From positions 4,092,001 to 4,156,000 of the forward strand of contig OZ199840.1 in NCBI GenBank assembly GCA_964304625.1: DNA of 64,000 nt, in the 5' to 3' direction. The position numbers were made by a program, and so were the translations under genes. The notes beneath the pieces were generated by a model, which was not told the origin of the DNA, made no database searches, and saw only the letters and a list, made by a program, of their open reading frames with translations. The stretch comes from Kudoa neothunni (lineage: Eukaryota > Cnidaria). Below, one piece after another: positions 33,868 to 46,152 of the stretch (position 1 is its first letter; each line of letters begins with the position of its first letter).

Positions 33868-36800
33868 ATGGAAGAAAGTGAGGGCGAACTTATAGACCTA
33901 CCTCAAACTATTCGTCAACAGCATGTATTTTTATAAAAAATAATCTCCGATTAGTTCATTATCCTCATCTACAAAAATATTTTAAACTAGTACGTCTTAA
34001 GTGTTTTTTTAAAAAATACTGGTGTTGGATGTTGTATTTACGACAAGTTGACTGGCAAAGTTATTCTCATCCCAGACATAACGACAACAAAACCATTATT
34101 TGATTTGAAAAAAGGTAACCATCTCAAATCACTTTTTGTATGCACATCTAATTTTTGGACATAGTAATAGAAAAAGTTGGACTACCAAGTTTGATTATAT
34201 CAACGAAATGCTGCGTTGAGAAGATGAAGGAATTTTTTAAGAAGGGTTAAACTTTTCGAGTGATTATTTATCAAGTGTTCTTTTTAGAAGGAATTATGGT
34301 CGGAGAGATGGACTACTTTCCTGTCGTAGTTCACGGTATTTGGATTGGCAATATCTTTAATTTATTCAGATTAGATTATGCATCATGCCTCAAAAGAATG
34401 TATAACGTAAAAATTACTGAACTTGGGGACGATATTAGTGATATGGAGCACCATTTTTACGTTAATAAGTTTATTGATCAATCAGATACGTTCACTGTAA
34501 GAGTTACTGTATAGCATGGCAATCTGTTTATAACGCATCAAGATTAAATCATTTGGTGCTTTATTGTATTACATGTCGAAAAAGTTTTATGATGAGAAAA
34601 ATGCCGACCACAACAACGAAAATTCGGATATGTTTAGCATTAGCACGATAGAACGAAGACTTATGTATTTTACAATTTGTAAATGGCAGCTAAATTTTTG
34701 TAGCTACAAGGAATTGATAATGGATTGGTATAGTATGAGGTGATCGGATTGAGTTTATATCTATTTTATAAAAACGAACCTAATTCGTTGTATGTTAGTG
34801 GATTAAAAATTTTTGGTAAAAAAATAAGAAAAAACAATCAATACTTCGACAAAAAACAACAAAAATACAATAAAAAAAATAATATCTATGCGATAAAAAA
34901 TATTGTCGATGACATAAATCTGTTCAGTAAATAATAAATTCTAATTTTAATTGATTGGTTGGTGGTCTATTTATATGTAGATATATTCAATGTGACATTC
35001 ACTAAAATTGGATATCAAACTATGTTTGACTGGTTTCTGCATCCTCTGTATGACAAGGATGCGATTGAGAAACGTCTAGATTGTGTTGAGTTTTTTTGTT
35101 CTATATATAACTCACAAAATTTCAGTGATATCAAAGAAAATCTCACAAAAATCTATGATATTAGGGTGTTATTAGACTTAGTTGACTTTATTTTCTTTAT
35201 TTTTAATATTCCAATAGGGGATAATTACTAAAAACGATTACTCCTTTGCATATTATGATTGGAAAAAAATTGAAAAGGTTGAGTTTCGTTGAATTTCTAA
35301 GTTAATATTTGTTCGGTAGTGTCTAACTCATTCGAAAATAATCTATGAAATTATATGTCAATATTCTGCTAATAATTATGTTTTTTCAAAAGTAATTCAG
35401 AGCTTAAATATAACTTTTTGTTTTATTTAAATAGATAAAAGAAATTTACCATGACGTTAATATTGATGAGATTATAAATGAGATGAAATTTATTGTAATA
35501 TAAATTAAAAGTAAATATATTTTTGTTGATGTTATTGTAAAAGGTAAACTTTACTGATACCAAAATGAACCAAAAATTTACCGTCAAAAAGGAATATGAC
35601 GATCGTTTGGATAGGAGTAATTGAATCACGTTTCTCATATAATTTGTGAATGATTAGAAAAAGAAGTCTATCTCAACCTACCTAATATCTTGACTGATTC
35701 GGTTAAATACGAGATGAAAAGATTGAATGGAATCCTAGAAGAATGCAACATTTTTTATTTGCCCCAGGTTATTTTTTGTTTAATATCGGCGGCGATATTG
35801 CGTCTTCTTGGTTGATTCTGACTTTGTAGTTGGGATATCTTTTAACTATTAGAACTGAGCTCCTCAACGATACTAAAATAGAGCAGCTGTCTCAATTTTC
35901 AATTGATTTTGTGGTAAATAATTTTGAGTTGCTTTTTAGTTTAGAGTGAATCAATTTCATACTAGGAATACCTTGTTTTTATAAAAATTAGAAAATTATT
36001 TTTTTAAACTAAGGTTAGTATAAAAGAGATAATTATCTAATATGTATATTTTAAGTTCTCTGCAAACGGATATTCTCATTTCAAAAGTCCTGAAACAGAA
36101 CGTAATTCTCTGTTAACTCTAAATTTATTTTCCGGTTGTTTAGGGCTTGATAATGAGATTGGCGATCTTCAATGTGAAATCATGGGTATGTCTAAGACTT
36201 CAAATAATCGAATTAAACTCGAGAAAATTTATAATTCCAGCAATCTAGAATATTTAGGGAAAGATATTTAATATTAAAAGCGACATTCGTGCATGCGATT
36301 TGTTGATAGAATAGCAAGGGATTTTAGAATATCCTTTTCAGCACTAGATTTTCTCACTGTTATTATATATAAAAAATATATACTAAATAATTTATTTTTG
36401 GGAACATTCAAACAGATTAATGTTTTTATTGAATACTCGTTACATATAACATTGTTACACACATCGCATACTTGTTTTCCCCGCCTTACGATGCGTACAG
36501 GACATAAACTACATCGTTTCCTATTTTTTGTATTGTTAACTTCCATAAATGATGTATTAGTCTCATTTAATTTAAACTTAACTATTTCAAGAGAACGTTT
36601 GAAGGCGGGTTGACGTCCAATTTTGTTGGTCTTCAGCTCTTGTCTTCTGGTGGCTTATAATCTAAGAAGCGAATAAGTCCACTGAAAATTGTTGTCGGCG
36701 ATTAAGTTTATCTTTCAGATATTCCAGAATGCTTTGAAAAGACACTAAAAAGAATTAAAAGCAGCCACATCAATAATTTGTTAGTAGATAATTGATTTGA

Positions 36801-39800
36801 GAAGTTCGAACCTGACGTTGATACACTTATCGCGAAATTGTGACATTAACTTTAAATAAAATAAAGTATATAGCTATTATCATAATCCTTTTTGGCTGCA
36901 AACTGGCTTAAAATAAAATTTTAACAGTTTACTTCTTAAGTGGGATGGTGGAGCCCAAGGTCACCCACTAAGGGTTAATTTGAGTCAAAATCCGTTTTTA
37001 CAATATACTGATATTCATTTGAATAAGAAGTGAATTTATAAACTATTAATTTGTATTATGTTAACAATTTTTTTTCAAACTTTTTTTAGCTTTATTAAAA
37101 GGATTATTATAAAATATATGGGATTGTTAAGGTGGTTTTTAGTAGCATGAGATAGGGTTTTCATCGTTAACACAATCTTGAATGAACTCAATAAGCTTTA
37201 ATGAGTTATTTAATTAAAAATATATGAAGCGACTTTTGAAAAAGTGGACTTTTGGTTAAGGTTGTTTAGAAATTATTGAGTATACAGTATAATGTATATA
37301 TAAAGATAGGTTGTGGCATTTAAACTTACTTTATCTTGAACATATTATAAAAATGAACGCTTTTGAATAACTTATAAATGCATAATTTTAGACTAATATA
37401 TATATATACAGAAACATTAATTATACTTTTTGCATTTCGTACACATATTTTGTTAGCATTTTGTTTCTAATACTGCTTCATGGAGGTATATAATCATTAT
37501 ATGTGAAACTTAAAAATATATTTTTTCATGGAGAAGAAATTTTTTCATATTTTAATTAACGCTATGTAATTATTTTTCCTTTCAAGAGAAAATGGATATG
37601 AATATAATATATATGAAATTATAAAGTTTAGTCATTGAATAATAATGAAGCTAATTCAGTTTGTAAAGATTATATACCCTCTCATTTTAAATTACTTACA
37701 ACAGTTGAAAATGAATATTTTTGTTGGTATTAAGATGAAATATATTCTTTAAAATATACCTAACTATATTTAATGGTTAATTAATTTCTTCCAATCTCAT
37801 TTTCTCCATAGAAAAAGCTTTAATGCAAATATACCCTTTGTAATTTGAGGTAACGCTGATTATTTTAAAATATTATTTCAGATCTGATCATTATTCAAAG
37901 AATTAATTGATTAATTAATAAAGTTAATGCAGTTTTAATTAATCTTCTCAATTTTATGTTTAAGATTGATAAAAGTCAATTTAAATTCTGAGACTTATCG
38001 AATTTTGAAAACGAACATTAATATTGAAATGTCTGTATATTTTTTTCTATTTCAGGAATCAAGCCTGTAATTTTTTAATAAAAAATTCTAAAAGAATTAT
38101 TTCCAAATGAAGCCACCTTTTAGGTTTTCTGTTCACGCATGTCGACGAAAATTTTCTGCCAAATAAATAATGTAATGTTCGGCATGCTTTCATAAAATAA
38201 TAATAATAATATCTTCATGTATTTTCAATAATTCGAAAATCTGTTATTTATAATTTTTTGGTATATTTTGGTGATATATTAAAAAAATAGGTTATTGCTC
38301 TCTAGCAATAAAAGTGAACTGAGTTGAAAAAGTTTGTGAACTCACATGCTGTTGAAACTCATATTTGTACATATATATCATATTAACTTTGGTCTCTAAG
38401 AGCTGTATTAATCGATTAAAACTAGTTCCAATGGCTTACTACGGTATTATATTTTTAATAAATCACCAAATTAACTCTGATAATTTTTCTTTATAAGTTG
38501 GATCTGGAATAGACGGTATTAATTCTAAGTTTATAGTTTTACTAATTAAAGGGTCTTTAATAATCTTTGACCTACCAATTTGATATTTAAGAGCCCTAAA
38601 TAATGATTAGTAGAATCTCATTTTTAAGCTTTGAGTCACACGTTTCGATGAAAGGAAGATAGTTTACTCCGATTGACATATTTACATATTTTTCGTTTTC
38701 AATTTAGTTTTTATTTAAATCAAAATAAAAAGAGACGATTATAATTTAAATTTTATCTATTCTCGTTGAATTACTCAATAATTGTAGGTTAATATAAAAA
38801 TTGATTATACATAATGTTCTTAAGCTACCAAATTATCAATGGAGTAACTATTATAAATGCGGTTTAAATTATTTAAATACGAATAAAAGCATGTTAAAAA
38901 TTTTCAAACATATTTTTTAGTAGTTCCTGTAATTTATTCGCATGTGTCATTTCACGACCAAAAAGTTACGATTGGTACTATATCAGATTTCGAATTTAAG
39001 TGTATAGGATCATCTGTTGATGATTGATACAAGACGTTAACTTTAGTTACTGTACTTAATATAGGAAGAGAATAACTTATTCAGTTTTATGATATCGTGA
39101 TATTCTTTTGGTATTTGATAACAAAATTTTTTATTAATTGAAAATAATCGATAAAAAATCTATCGATTACTTTTATATAAATAGATTATTCTAGTTATGG
39201 GTTATATTTAATTTTTAAATCGAATTAATAAGAAATTAATGTAGATATTTTACTAATGATTCATTAACGTATTATTGGATAATATCATCTTTAAAATAAA
39301 TTAATAAAAATATATACGAACTCTGGACATGAATTATCATCCTTTTTTCTCTTTATCAGCGGCATAGCTGGTTAAGGTAAAATGGGCGAGAATAAAATAG
39401 CATGTTTCATGTGATTATAGTAATTAGCGTGAGTGTTGTAAATGTTATATAAATTAAAAAATACATTAAATATGCTAAAAAATTCTTAATTATAAGTTTC
39501 TACTAGAGTATAAATTTTATAATTTATACTTACGTTGGTATTCTTAATTGCCTTCGATTCCACCTGTAGTTTGTGCCGGATAAAATTTTTTTATTTATGA
39601 CTGTCAAATTTAACTGCTTCGTTTTAAACAGTCTGGAAAACTAAATATTTTTGTTTTGATAAAATTGCTTTTTTACATTTTTGAAGAGATTATAGTATTA
39701 CAATTTAAATCGCTTTAGCTTCATATTCTATATCTTGTAATTTAGACATTTTCCATTCTTTTAGATTTTCCGTGAACCTCTGATTCTTACACGTTTTAAA

Positions 39801-41277
39801 ATTTATTGTCATTCTTTAATTTTAATCATAGAACTATTTTGAGTTAATATATGATTCATATGGTTAAAATATATGCGGCCTTTCATTTCGTGGTTTTATA
39901 CTGAATTAAATTTGATATTAACGTATTAATACTGAGTTATTAGATCATGAGACAGAAATATCTATACAGTTACAAGACTTAATAGTTTCGAGCAATGTTA
40001 AACTGAATCAACTCATTGAGATCATTGGTGAGATAGATTGTCTGATGGCATTCACCGAAAACGCCGTTCGGTACAATCTTCATCGTCCAATAATAGTTAA
40101 TGAGAGCGTGATTGAGTTGAAAGAATCCAGAAATTTACTTTACGAATTGGTTATACCAGAATTTATCGAAAATGATTTTTCGATAGGAACTGACCAGAGT
40201 CGCATTAATGTTTTGTTTAGTTCCAATTGTTCAGGAAAAAGTGTACTACTTAAACAAGTAGGAAATAAAATTTTTTACTCTTTAACGTAGTTATTTGAAT
40301 TAAAAATTCAAAAAGGTTGGATTAATTGTCTACATGGCTCACATTGGCTCATTTGTTCCTGCCAAATATGCTAAAATTGGTCTAACGGACCAAATATTTA
40401 CAAAACTTAATCAATCAGATTCAGTCATTTCTGGAAATTCAACATTTGGTTCTGATCTCAACCAAGCAATTCCAATAATTTTGTCTAAAATGATTATTTA
40501 ATAATAGATAGAGAAATCTTTGACATATGCCACTAAAAATTCGTTAATTCTAATGGACGAATTCGGATCTGCTACTAACCCAGTATTTGGATTAAAAGAA
40601 GCGAACTGAATGTTCCTGTATTTTATTAGATTGATGGAATCGCATTATACACTAGTATAATTAAATTTTGGACAAGCAAAGGAATACACTGCCCAAAATT
40701 TGTTTCCACTTCTCATTTTACAGACATTATTGAACTGGAACTATTACCAAAAACTTCGCTAATCAATTATTGTGTAATAATAAATTGAATTTGAGAATTA
40801 AATTAGCCGTGATAGACAATGGAGAGTATTTATAACAAAGATGAGAACATTTTTGTGCATCTATACAAACTTATAAATTTGGATACAGACCGAGAAAAAT
40901 TTTCTTCTGTTTTGGGATATAACGCAACCTCTTCGATATTACAAATATGCAAAAAGACTGAGATACCAAACTCGGTTATTGACGTTTTCACAAAAGTTTT
41001 AACAATACCTTCAAATCAGTCGATTCACTTCTTGTTAAGGTCACCAACTGTTTAAAACGAGGAAAAAAAATTTATTTCTCCAGAAAGCATCAATGCTACA
41101 TTGATAACAAGTAAATTTAATTTCATGATAATTTTTGTAATTATTTGATGCTACTATCGCAGATTTATCGAACATATCAATGAAATAATGAATCTAGATG
41201 AGAATGATGAAAATGATTTGGAGAGTATAAGAAATATTATCGAAGAAATTGATGTTGAAAAATACTTTCAAGGTTAA
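33868..41277 (+). CDS. MSH5: MutS homologue 5, meiotic recombination protein
   Basis: MSH5 pairs with MSH4 as a clamp that stabilises crossover intermediates in meiosis. After MEESEGEL, exons give GVGCCIYDKLTGKVILIPD, the lever-region piece DIFNVTFTKIGYQTMFDWFLHPL with DAIEKRLDCVEFF, and the clamp piece LDNEIGDLQCEIM. This splices across a roughly 3.8 kb intron into DHETEISIQLQDL; the Asp codon is split by the intron. The ATPase follows: RINVLFSSNCSGKSVLLKQVG (Walker A; the usual GPN is SSN), MAHIGSFVPAKYAKIGLTD, the signature STFGSDLNQ, Walker B NSLILMDEFGSATNP, KFVSTSHFTDIIELELLP, and an acidic C-terminus ending VEKYFQG. Other introns are tens of bases. An apparent stop near 40608 may be a missed intron or a real lesion, so the gene may be intact or freshly damaged. 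Confidence 0.85.
36189..39945. other. inflated MSH5 intron
   Basis: The donor follows CEIM (GTATGT) and the acceptor precedes ATCATGAG; joining them restores codon phase and the family sequence CEIMDHETE. At about 3.76 kb it is some seventy times the usual intron here. It holds a piggyBac scrap (36274-36974) and otherwise AT-rich sequence with no recognised gene. Confidence 0.75.
36274..36974 (-). mobile_element. piggyBac fragment with C-terminal cysteine-rich domain
   Basis: The minus strand reads RQPAFKRSLEIVKF and then a cysteine-rich piece (RCSLCPVR...KQVCDVCNNVIC), the C-terminal domain of piggyBac transposases. The right edge carries acccactaaggg next to TTAA (36975-36978), a plausible piggyBac end. 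The rest of the transposase and the other end are missing, so it is a deletion derivative lying inside the MSH5 intron on the opposite strand. Confidence 0.65.
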
Positions 41278-41641
41278 AAATTTATAAACTTACGAATAAA
41301 CTTTAATACAATTAAATCTTCTAAATAATATGAGATACAGATGCTGTTTCTAGAACCTTAGCATATAAAAATTAGGAGAAATCAATTCCCTTAATGTTTC
41401 TCTTTTAATTTTATATACTAGTCATACATTCAAAATGTTTTTGTCTTTTGAATAAGTATAACGGTAGAGAATTAAATTATAGTGAACGCGTGTAAAGTAT
41501 ATTATCCGAATGATTTGAGATTTGTTTCTGATAAATAAAATTTATCTAGCTTTTATTTTAAAAAATTCAAGAAAAATGTATACTTAATGCAATGATATAA
41601 AAGTCGATTTCGAAAGAATGGTAGTTTTAATTATTTCAGAC
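41278..41641. other. MSH5 3' flank
   Basis: AT-rich; nothing recognised except the left copy of a hAT target duplication (tttcagac) at its end. Confidence 0.5.
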
Positions 41642-42224
41642 CGGCGGTTGTCAAAGTGAGTTCCACAAAGATGCAATGAAAACGACGTTTAAGCATAACT
41701 TAAAAAATCGGTACAGATCGTATCTAATGATATCAATGAATTTTCACTAATAGCTAAAGTTGACAACACTGGTGATAGCTGGCCGTTGTCTGTTAGCTAC
41801 GCACCAACGCACCTGCAGGAAGATTGTGCCGCTTTACTGTGAACACAAGAATCTATTCGATTCAACTGATTATTTAACTATTTTTTTACATTCCTATAAT
41901 GGATCGATGATTAGAAAAGATAAGTACAACTTTATCGAAAGAAGACGCGGAAATAGATTAACTATCAAATGAAAGATCCCCAAGCACTAATAATCAAACA
42001 CGGAATATGCTCCAATTTAATGTGCTTAAGATTATTTTCTTTAGTATTATATGTATTTGCTATTCCAATTCGAATAAGCGTGTTAACAATAAAATATCTT
42101 GTTATAATAATAAGCATTAACCCATTAAGGCTAGCTCAACAAACCTTAATGGTTTAATTTAGACAGGGGTTCCATTATATTACAAAAAGTGTGTTTCATT
42201 GCAAAAAAAGTTTGAGAACCACTG
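41642..42224. mobile_element. hAT MITE with near-perfect 8-base duplication
   Basis: The left end cggcggttgtcaaagtgag and the right end ...aaagtttgagaaccactg are inverted relatives of the common CAGTGGTTCTCAAACTTT hAT tip. Outside lie tttcagac (41634-41641) and ttttagac (42225-42232), an 8-base duplication with one mismatch. A 70-residue frame at 41760 has no motif that I recognise; the block is 583 bases and most likely noncoding or a deletion derivative. Confidence 0.75.
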
Positions 42225-42232
42225 TTTTAGAC

Positions 42233-42956
42233 TGATGTAAATCATATGGAGAGTTAAAAATCATGAAAATACACGTGAAGTTATTTGTAGCTTTATTTTC
42301 ATTTTTAATAAAAATATGACTTAAAATTAATAAACCTAGACTTTGAACATTTAAAAAATAGGAAAGCACAATTCACATTAACAATACTCACTTAATAATA
42401 TTTGTATTTTTAACGATTTAAAATAAAGATGTCTGATTTCATAAAGATACTTATGTTAAAAAGAGCGGTCAGAATAAATTCTAGTTCTTTTGTCTAGGAA
42501 TATCTAAAAAAATTGAAATTAATTTTAATACATTTATTTTATTGTTCAATAAAGTATAATCTTCGTAGTATTATTGAACAACCTGATTTTGAATTTGTAT
42601 GCCTAAATTTTATAAAATTCCACAATATTTTTTTAGAAATTAAAATTATTGTCATTTTATTCTCATCATAAAATGGTGTTGATTTCTAAGAGAATATAAG
42701 GATTTCGACTAATAAAAAAAATTGTGCTTTGAGCTAGGAAATAAATGACTATTACGGGGTACGCGAGACAGAGCTAATTCAACAGCACAAAATATTTATT
42801 AGGTAGCAAATTATTGATTGCATTTCTCTTAACGAAAAATCTAAGAAAATTACTGCCTAACGTTTGAATAAAATAGAATGTAAATTTTATTTTTGTCCAA
42901 TAATTTTGAGTAAAAGATACTCGAAAATGCCAAAAAAAAAAGAATATGCAAAAAAT
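42233..42956. other. AT-rich region downstream of MASTL
   Basis: Nothing recognised. Confidence 0.45.
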
Positions 42957-44637
42957 TCAAGATAAAAATCTAAAATCAAATTTTTCTGGCGCAAAAGGAA
43001 CAATAGAGTTAATAATATTATTCCAGTTGGTGCCTGAAAAGTATGGATGTTTGACAATATAGTTAAAGTTGGCTCGGGATTGTGGTTCTGGATGTAGTAG
43101 TTTCGAAATGATATCGGCAGCATTTGAGGAAATAGTAGGAATCTCACCGTTAGCGACGGTTGGACAAGTACCACCTCCGAATTTCGCCTTAAGCAGTGTT
43201 ATGGTTTCTTTTTCTGTTTCGAAGTCAACCGAATCAGATATTGGAGGCCATACAAGGTCACGATCGATGATATTTTTAAAAATAAGCTCGACAGAATCAT
43301 CATTAAAAGGAGGGAAACCACACAGAAATTCATAGAAACAAACTCCAAGGGCCCACCAATCCACTTCCGATCCTTCTCTCGATCTAAGCAGAATTTCAGG
43401 CGCCAAATAATCAGGAGTTCCCCACACACTATCTCCTGACTGTTTTCGATCTTCTACTATCGCATTAAAATTTTCCGGATTCGCCAAATTAATGGGAGTT
43501 ATTATTTCGGCACTATTGAGACGAGGTTTTTTCGATGATAGCGAATTACATTCATCGACATCTTCGATAAAATGTGACGATTTCAGAAGTGTATCGGAAA
43601 GGTTGTGATGAATCAGATGGCTATTTGAGACAATATCTAACAGTTTTGTGTTATCATTGAATGTGGAATCATCACGTAGATGAGATGAATTTTCAAACGA
43701 ATCTGATGGGTCCAAAAAAATTTTATTGTAACATGTGTGGATACTATTTTCATGTTTGCTGGATTCGAGAAAAGGCACAGGTAATTGGGACGGAGCTAAA
43801 TCATGCTGACTAGTACTAGAAAAATGAAATTGTATGTCCTTGGATGATGGATCGTTTGTATGTTTATTTTTTTGGGGTTTATTTTCCAACGTGGGAGAAA
43901 ATGTAAATTGTGTTGTCAACGATAACAACTGTCCAGGAGTTCTACTGTATGCTCTTTTAATTCGTTGACTATACATCATATTCAAAGGTGTCTAAACGTT
44001 AATCATCATTAGTTGTATTATCATAAATTTCAGCTGTACACACATTATCAGCCATAGTTGTGGAAATTTTTCTCATTGGAGTTGTGTTTATAAGATCGTT
44101 TATGTTAAGTTGATGATCCAAATTCAATTTTGAAAGTCCAAAGTCAGATAGTTTGATGTGGCCACTGTTAGCTATCAAAACGTTATCCGGTTTGAGATCT
44201 TTATGAATGATATTTTTTCTATACAACCTCAACAATGCTTCTTAAAATATCTTTTACTTGTGTAAATAATTGAGAGCCATTGTTAATTCAGAAATGTAGA
44301 ATCTGGTCATAAAATTCGTGAATCGGCCCAATTTATGCAGTAATGATTTCAAATCTCCTCCAGCCATATATTCCATAACCAGATGGACGCATTTTGCTGT
44401 TTGAAATGAGTAAAATATTCTAACCACAAATTCACAGTTAACCAACGCTAGCGCATCCCTCTCGTTGAAAACTTGTTGAACAATATTTTTGGTTTGGATA
44501 TAACTCTTACTGATAGATTTGATGGCATAAAGGGTGCCATCGGAGTTTTTTGTGGCGAGTTTGATTGTCCCAAAACCTCCTTTACTTATTATTCTTTTGG
44601 CAGTAAAATCTTTTAGTGACGGTAATAACGGCGCCAT
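42957..44637 (-). CDS. MASTL: Greatwall/MASTL mitotic kinase
   Basis: This serine/threonine AGC kinase phosphorylates ENSA/ARPP19 and so blocks PP2A-B55 at mitotic entry. Three exons (44258-44637, 44044-44218, 42957-43991) with introns of 39 and 52 bases make 529 codons in frame. The N-lobe has a loop written [11 protein letters not shown], the lysine YAIKSISKS, hinge [19 protein letters not shown], the catalytic loop HKDLKPDN and DFGLSKL. As in all Greatwall kinases the domain is then split by a long insert opening with the family tag [11 protein letters not shown], before the second half [34 protein letters not shown] and the tail piece [13 protein letters not shown]. The insert is about 150 residues against about 500 in vertebrates, as in compact invertebrate forms. 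The catalytic residues seen are intact. Confidence 0.93.
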
Positions 44638-46152
44638 CGAAACATTGATTATAATTTATAATCGCTTATGTGCGCGCGTTTTTAAAGCGCTTCCTAACTT
44701 AAACCAGATTCGCACTACTTATAAATGATGTAGTGAAATTTGTGTTTAATTTTGTTGTAAGCTCAATACGCTGAAATTAAAGGAACGCGTAATAAGCTTA
44801 TTAAACAGTTTTGTTTTTGATGAAAATCGTTAACCTTCGAAGGACCATGCTCAAAAATTTACGTTTGTTTCCATGGTGACGGCCAGCGTCCTCAAAGTTT
44901 TATATTATAATGATTGAATTTTTTTCTAAATTTTGATGGAAAGAATAAATAATATTTTTACCATTAAAATATGTATTTAAGGTAATTAGGCAACGAAAGA
45001 AAGTTGTTAAAAATGTTGAACTCTTTTGACCGATATTATTAATTTAACATACTCAAATAAAACTTCAAATGATGATTGTAATATATAACTATTTTTATTT
45101 CGTTTTGAATTGATTGGAATAAAATAGAAACTTCTACGCTATTTTTAATATAAATATTAGGCGTTTGGCCACGACACTAACTGGAGATGTCTCAGATGGA
45201 GTTCGGTAGTCTATGATTCATGTATAGATTAGGATACGTTTACAACACATCCCCAGTATTAGAGAATAATGTTGAGTTTAAATAAAGAAAGGATGAATTC
45301 ATTTGAATAATGATCGAGAATATTTTTAAACAGGGTATAAGTATGATTCAAAGCTTATTTATTTCAACTTGATTTAATTGTTTCACTAGCCTTATGGAAA
45401 TAGCTTAGCTTCTCTTCATTAACTATTTAAAAAATATAACATTTAGTAAAAATGATTAGTATTTAGTTTTAAGGAATGTGGAAATCGTCGAAATTTGGCG
45501 ATATCATGGAACAGAAATAAAGTGACTAGGTTTAGTCAATTAATTACTAAACTATACGATTAATTTTAAGTGAAATATGCTCAATTATAATTTATAGAGG
45601 TTCTCAGTTGAACTCGGTACATTTTTAGATTGGACCAAAATTCATACTTAAACGTTAAAATCATTTTCAAGCTATCATATTACTAATTTTCAACCAAGAC
45701 TAGTTATAAAATTTATGTATATATTTGATTTATCATAATATTTTATAATGAAATTAATTTACATGCCGGATATTGTTTTCTTCGAGAATTATGTTTTAAG
45801 CTTACAAGTTGTTTTTTTTGTTCAATTTTTGTATAAATTAAATATCATTATACATCTAGCACTTAGATTAAAAATAATTGTTGTTAATAAACGAAATTAT
45901 TAACAAATTTCTTACCTATTAAAACATGGAAATAAAAAACATTAAATTTAATATTTTTATAGGTCATATTATAGAATAATTTCTTTGCAAAAATTCAACC
46001 TTAGAGTCAAATGAGCTTGATTAATTTCCACCACATGTGACTAATAGAATGTGAGAATTCTGTTTCTAATCCCATTTTCTGGGGTGACAAAGAAACCCAT
46101 TCAATTTTTTGTATTTTTTTAAAAAACCTTTTGTTCCTACATTTTATATTAA
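44638..46152. other. AT-rich region upstream of MASTL
   Basis: It should contain the MASTL promoter; no motif stands out. It ends in the TTAA target (46149-46152) of the next piggyBac. Confidence 0.45.

Noticed and set aside
42161-42224. Tiny self-contained hAT element starting at caggggttcc
   Set aside because: The better explanation is that this is the right end of the 583-base hAT MITE starting at 41642, which gives a 7-of-8 target duplication.
43069-43335. 88-residue plus-strand frame
   Set aside because: Antisense shadow of MASTL exon 3.
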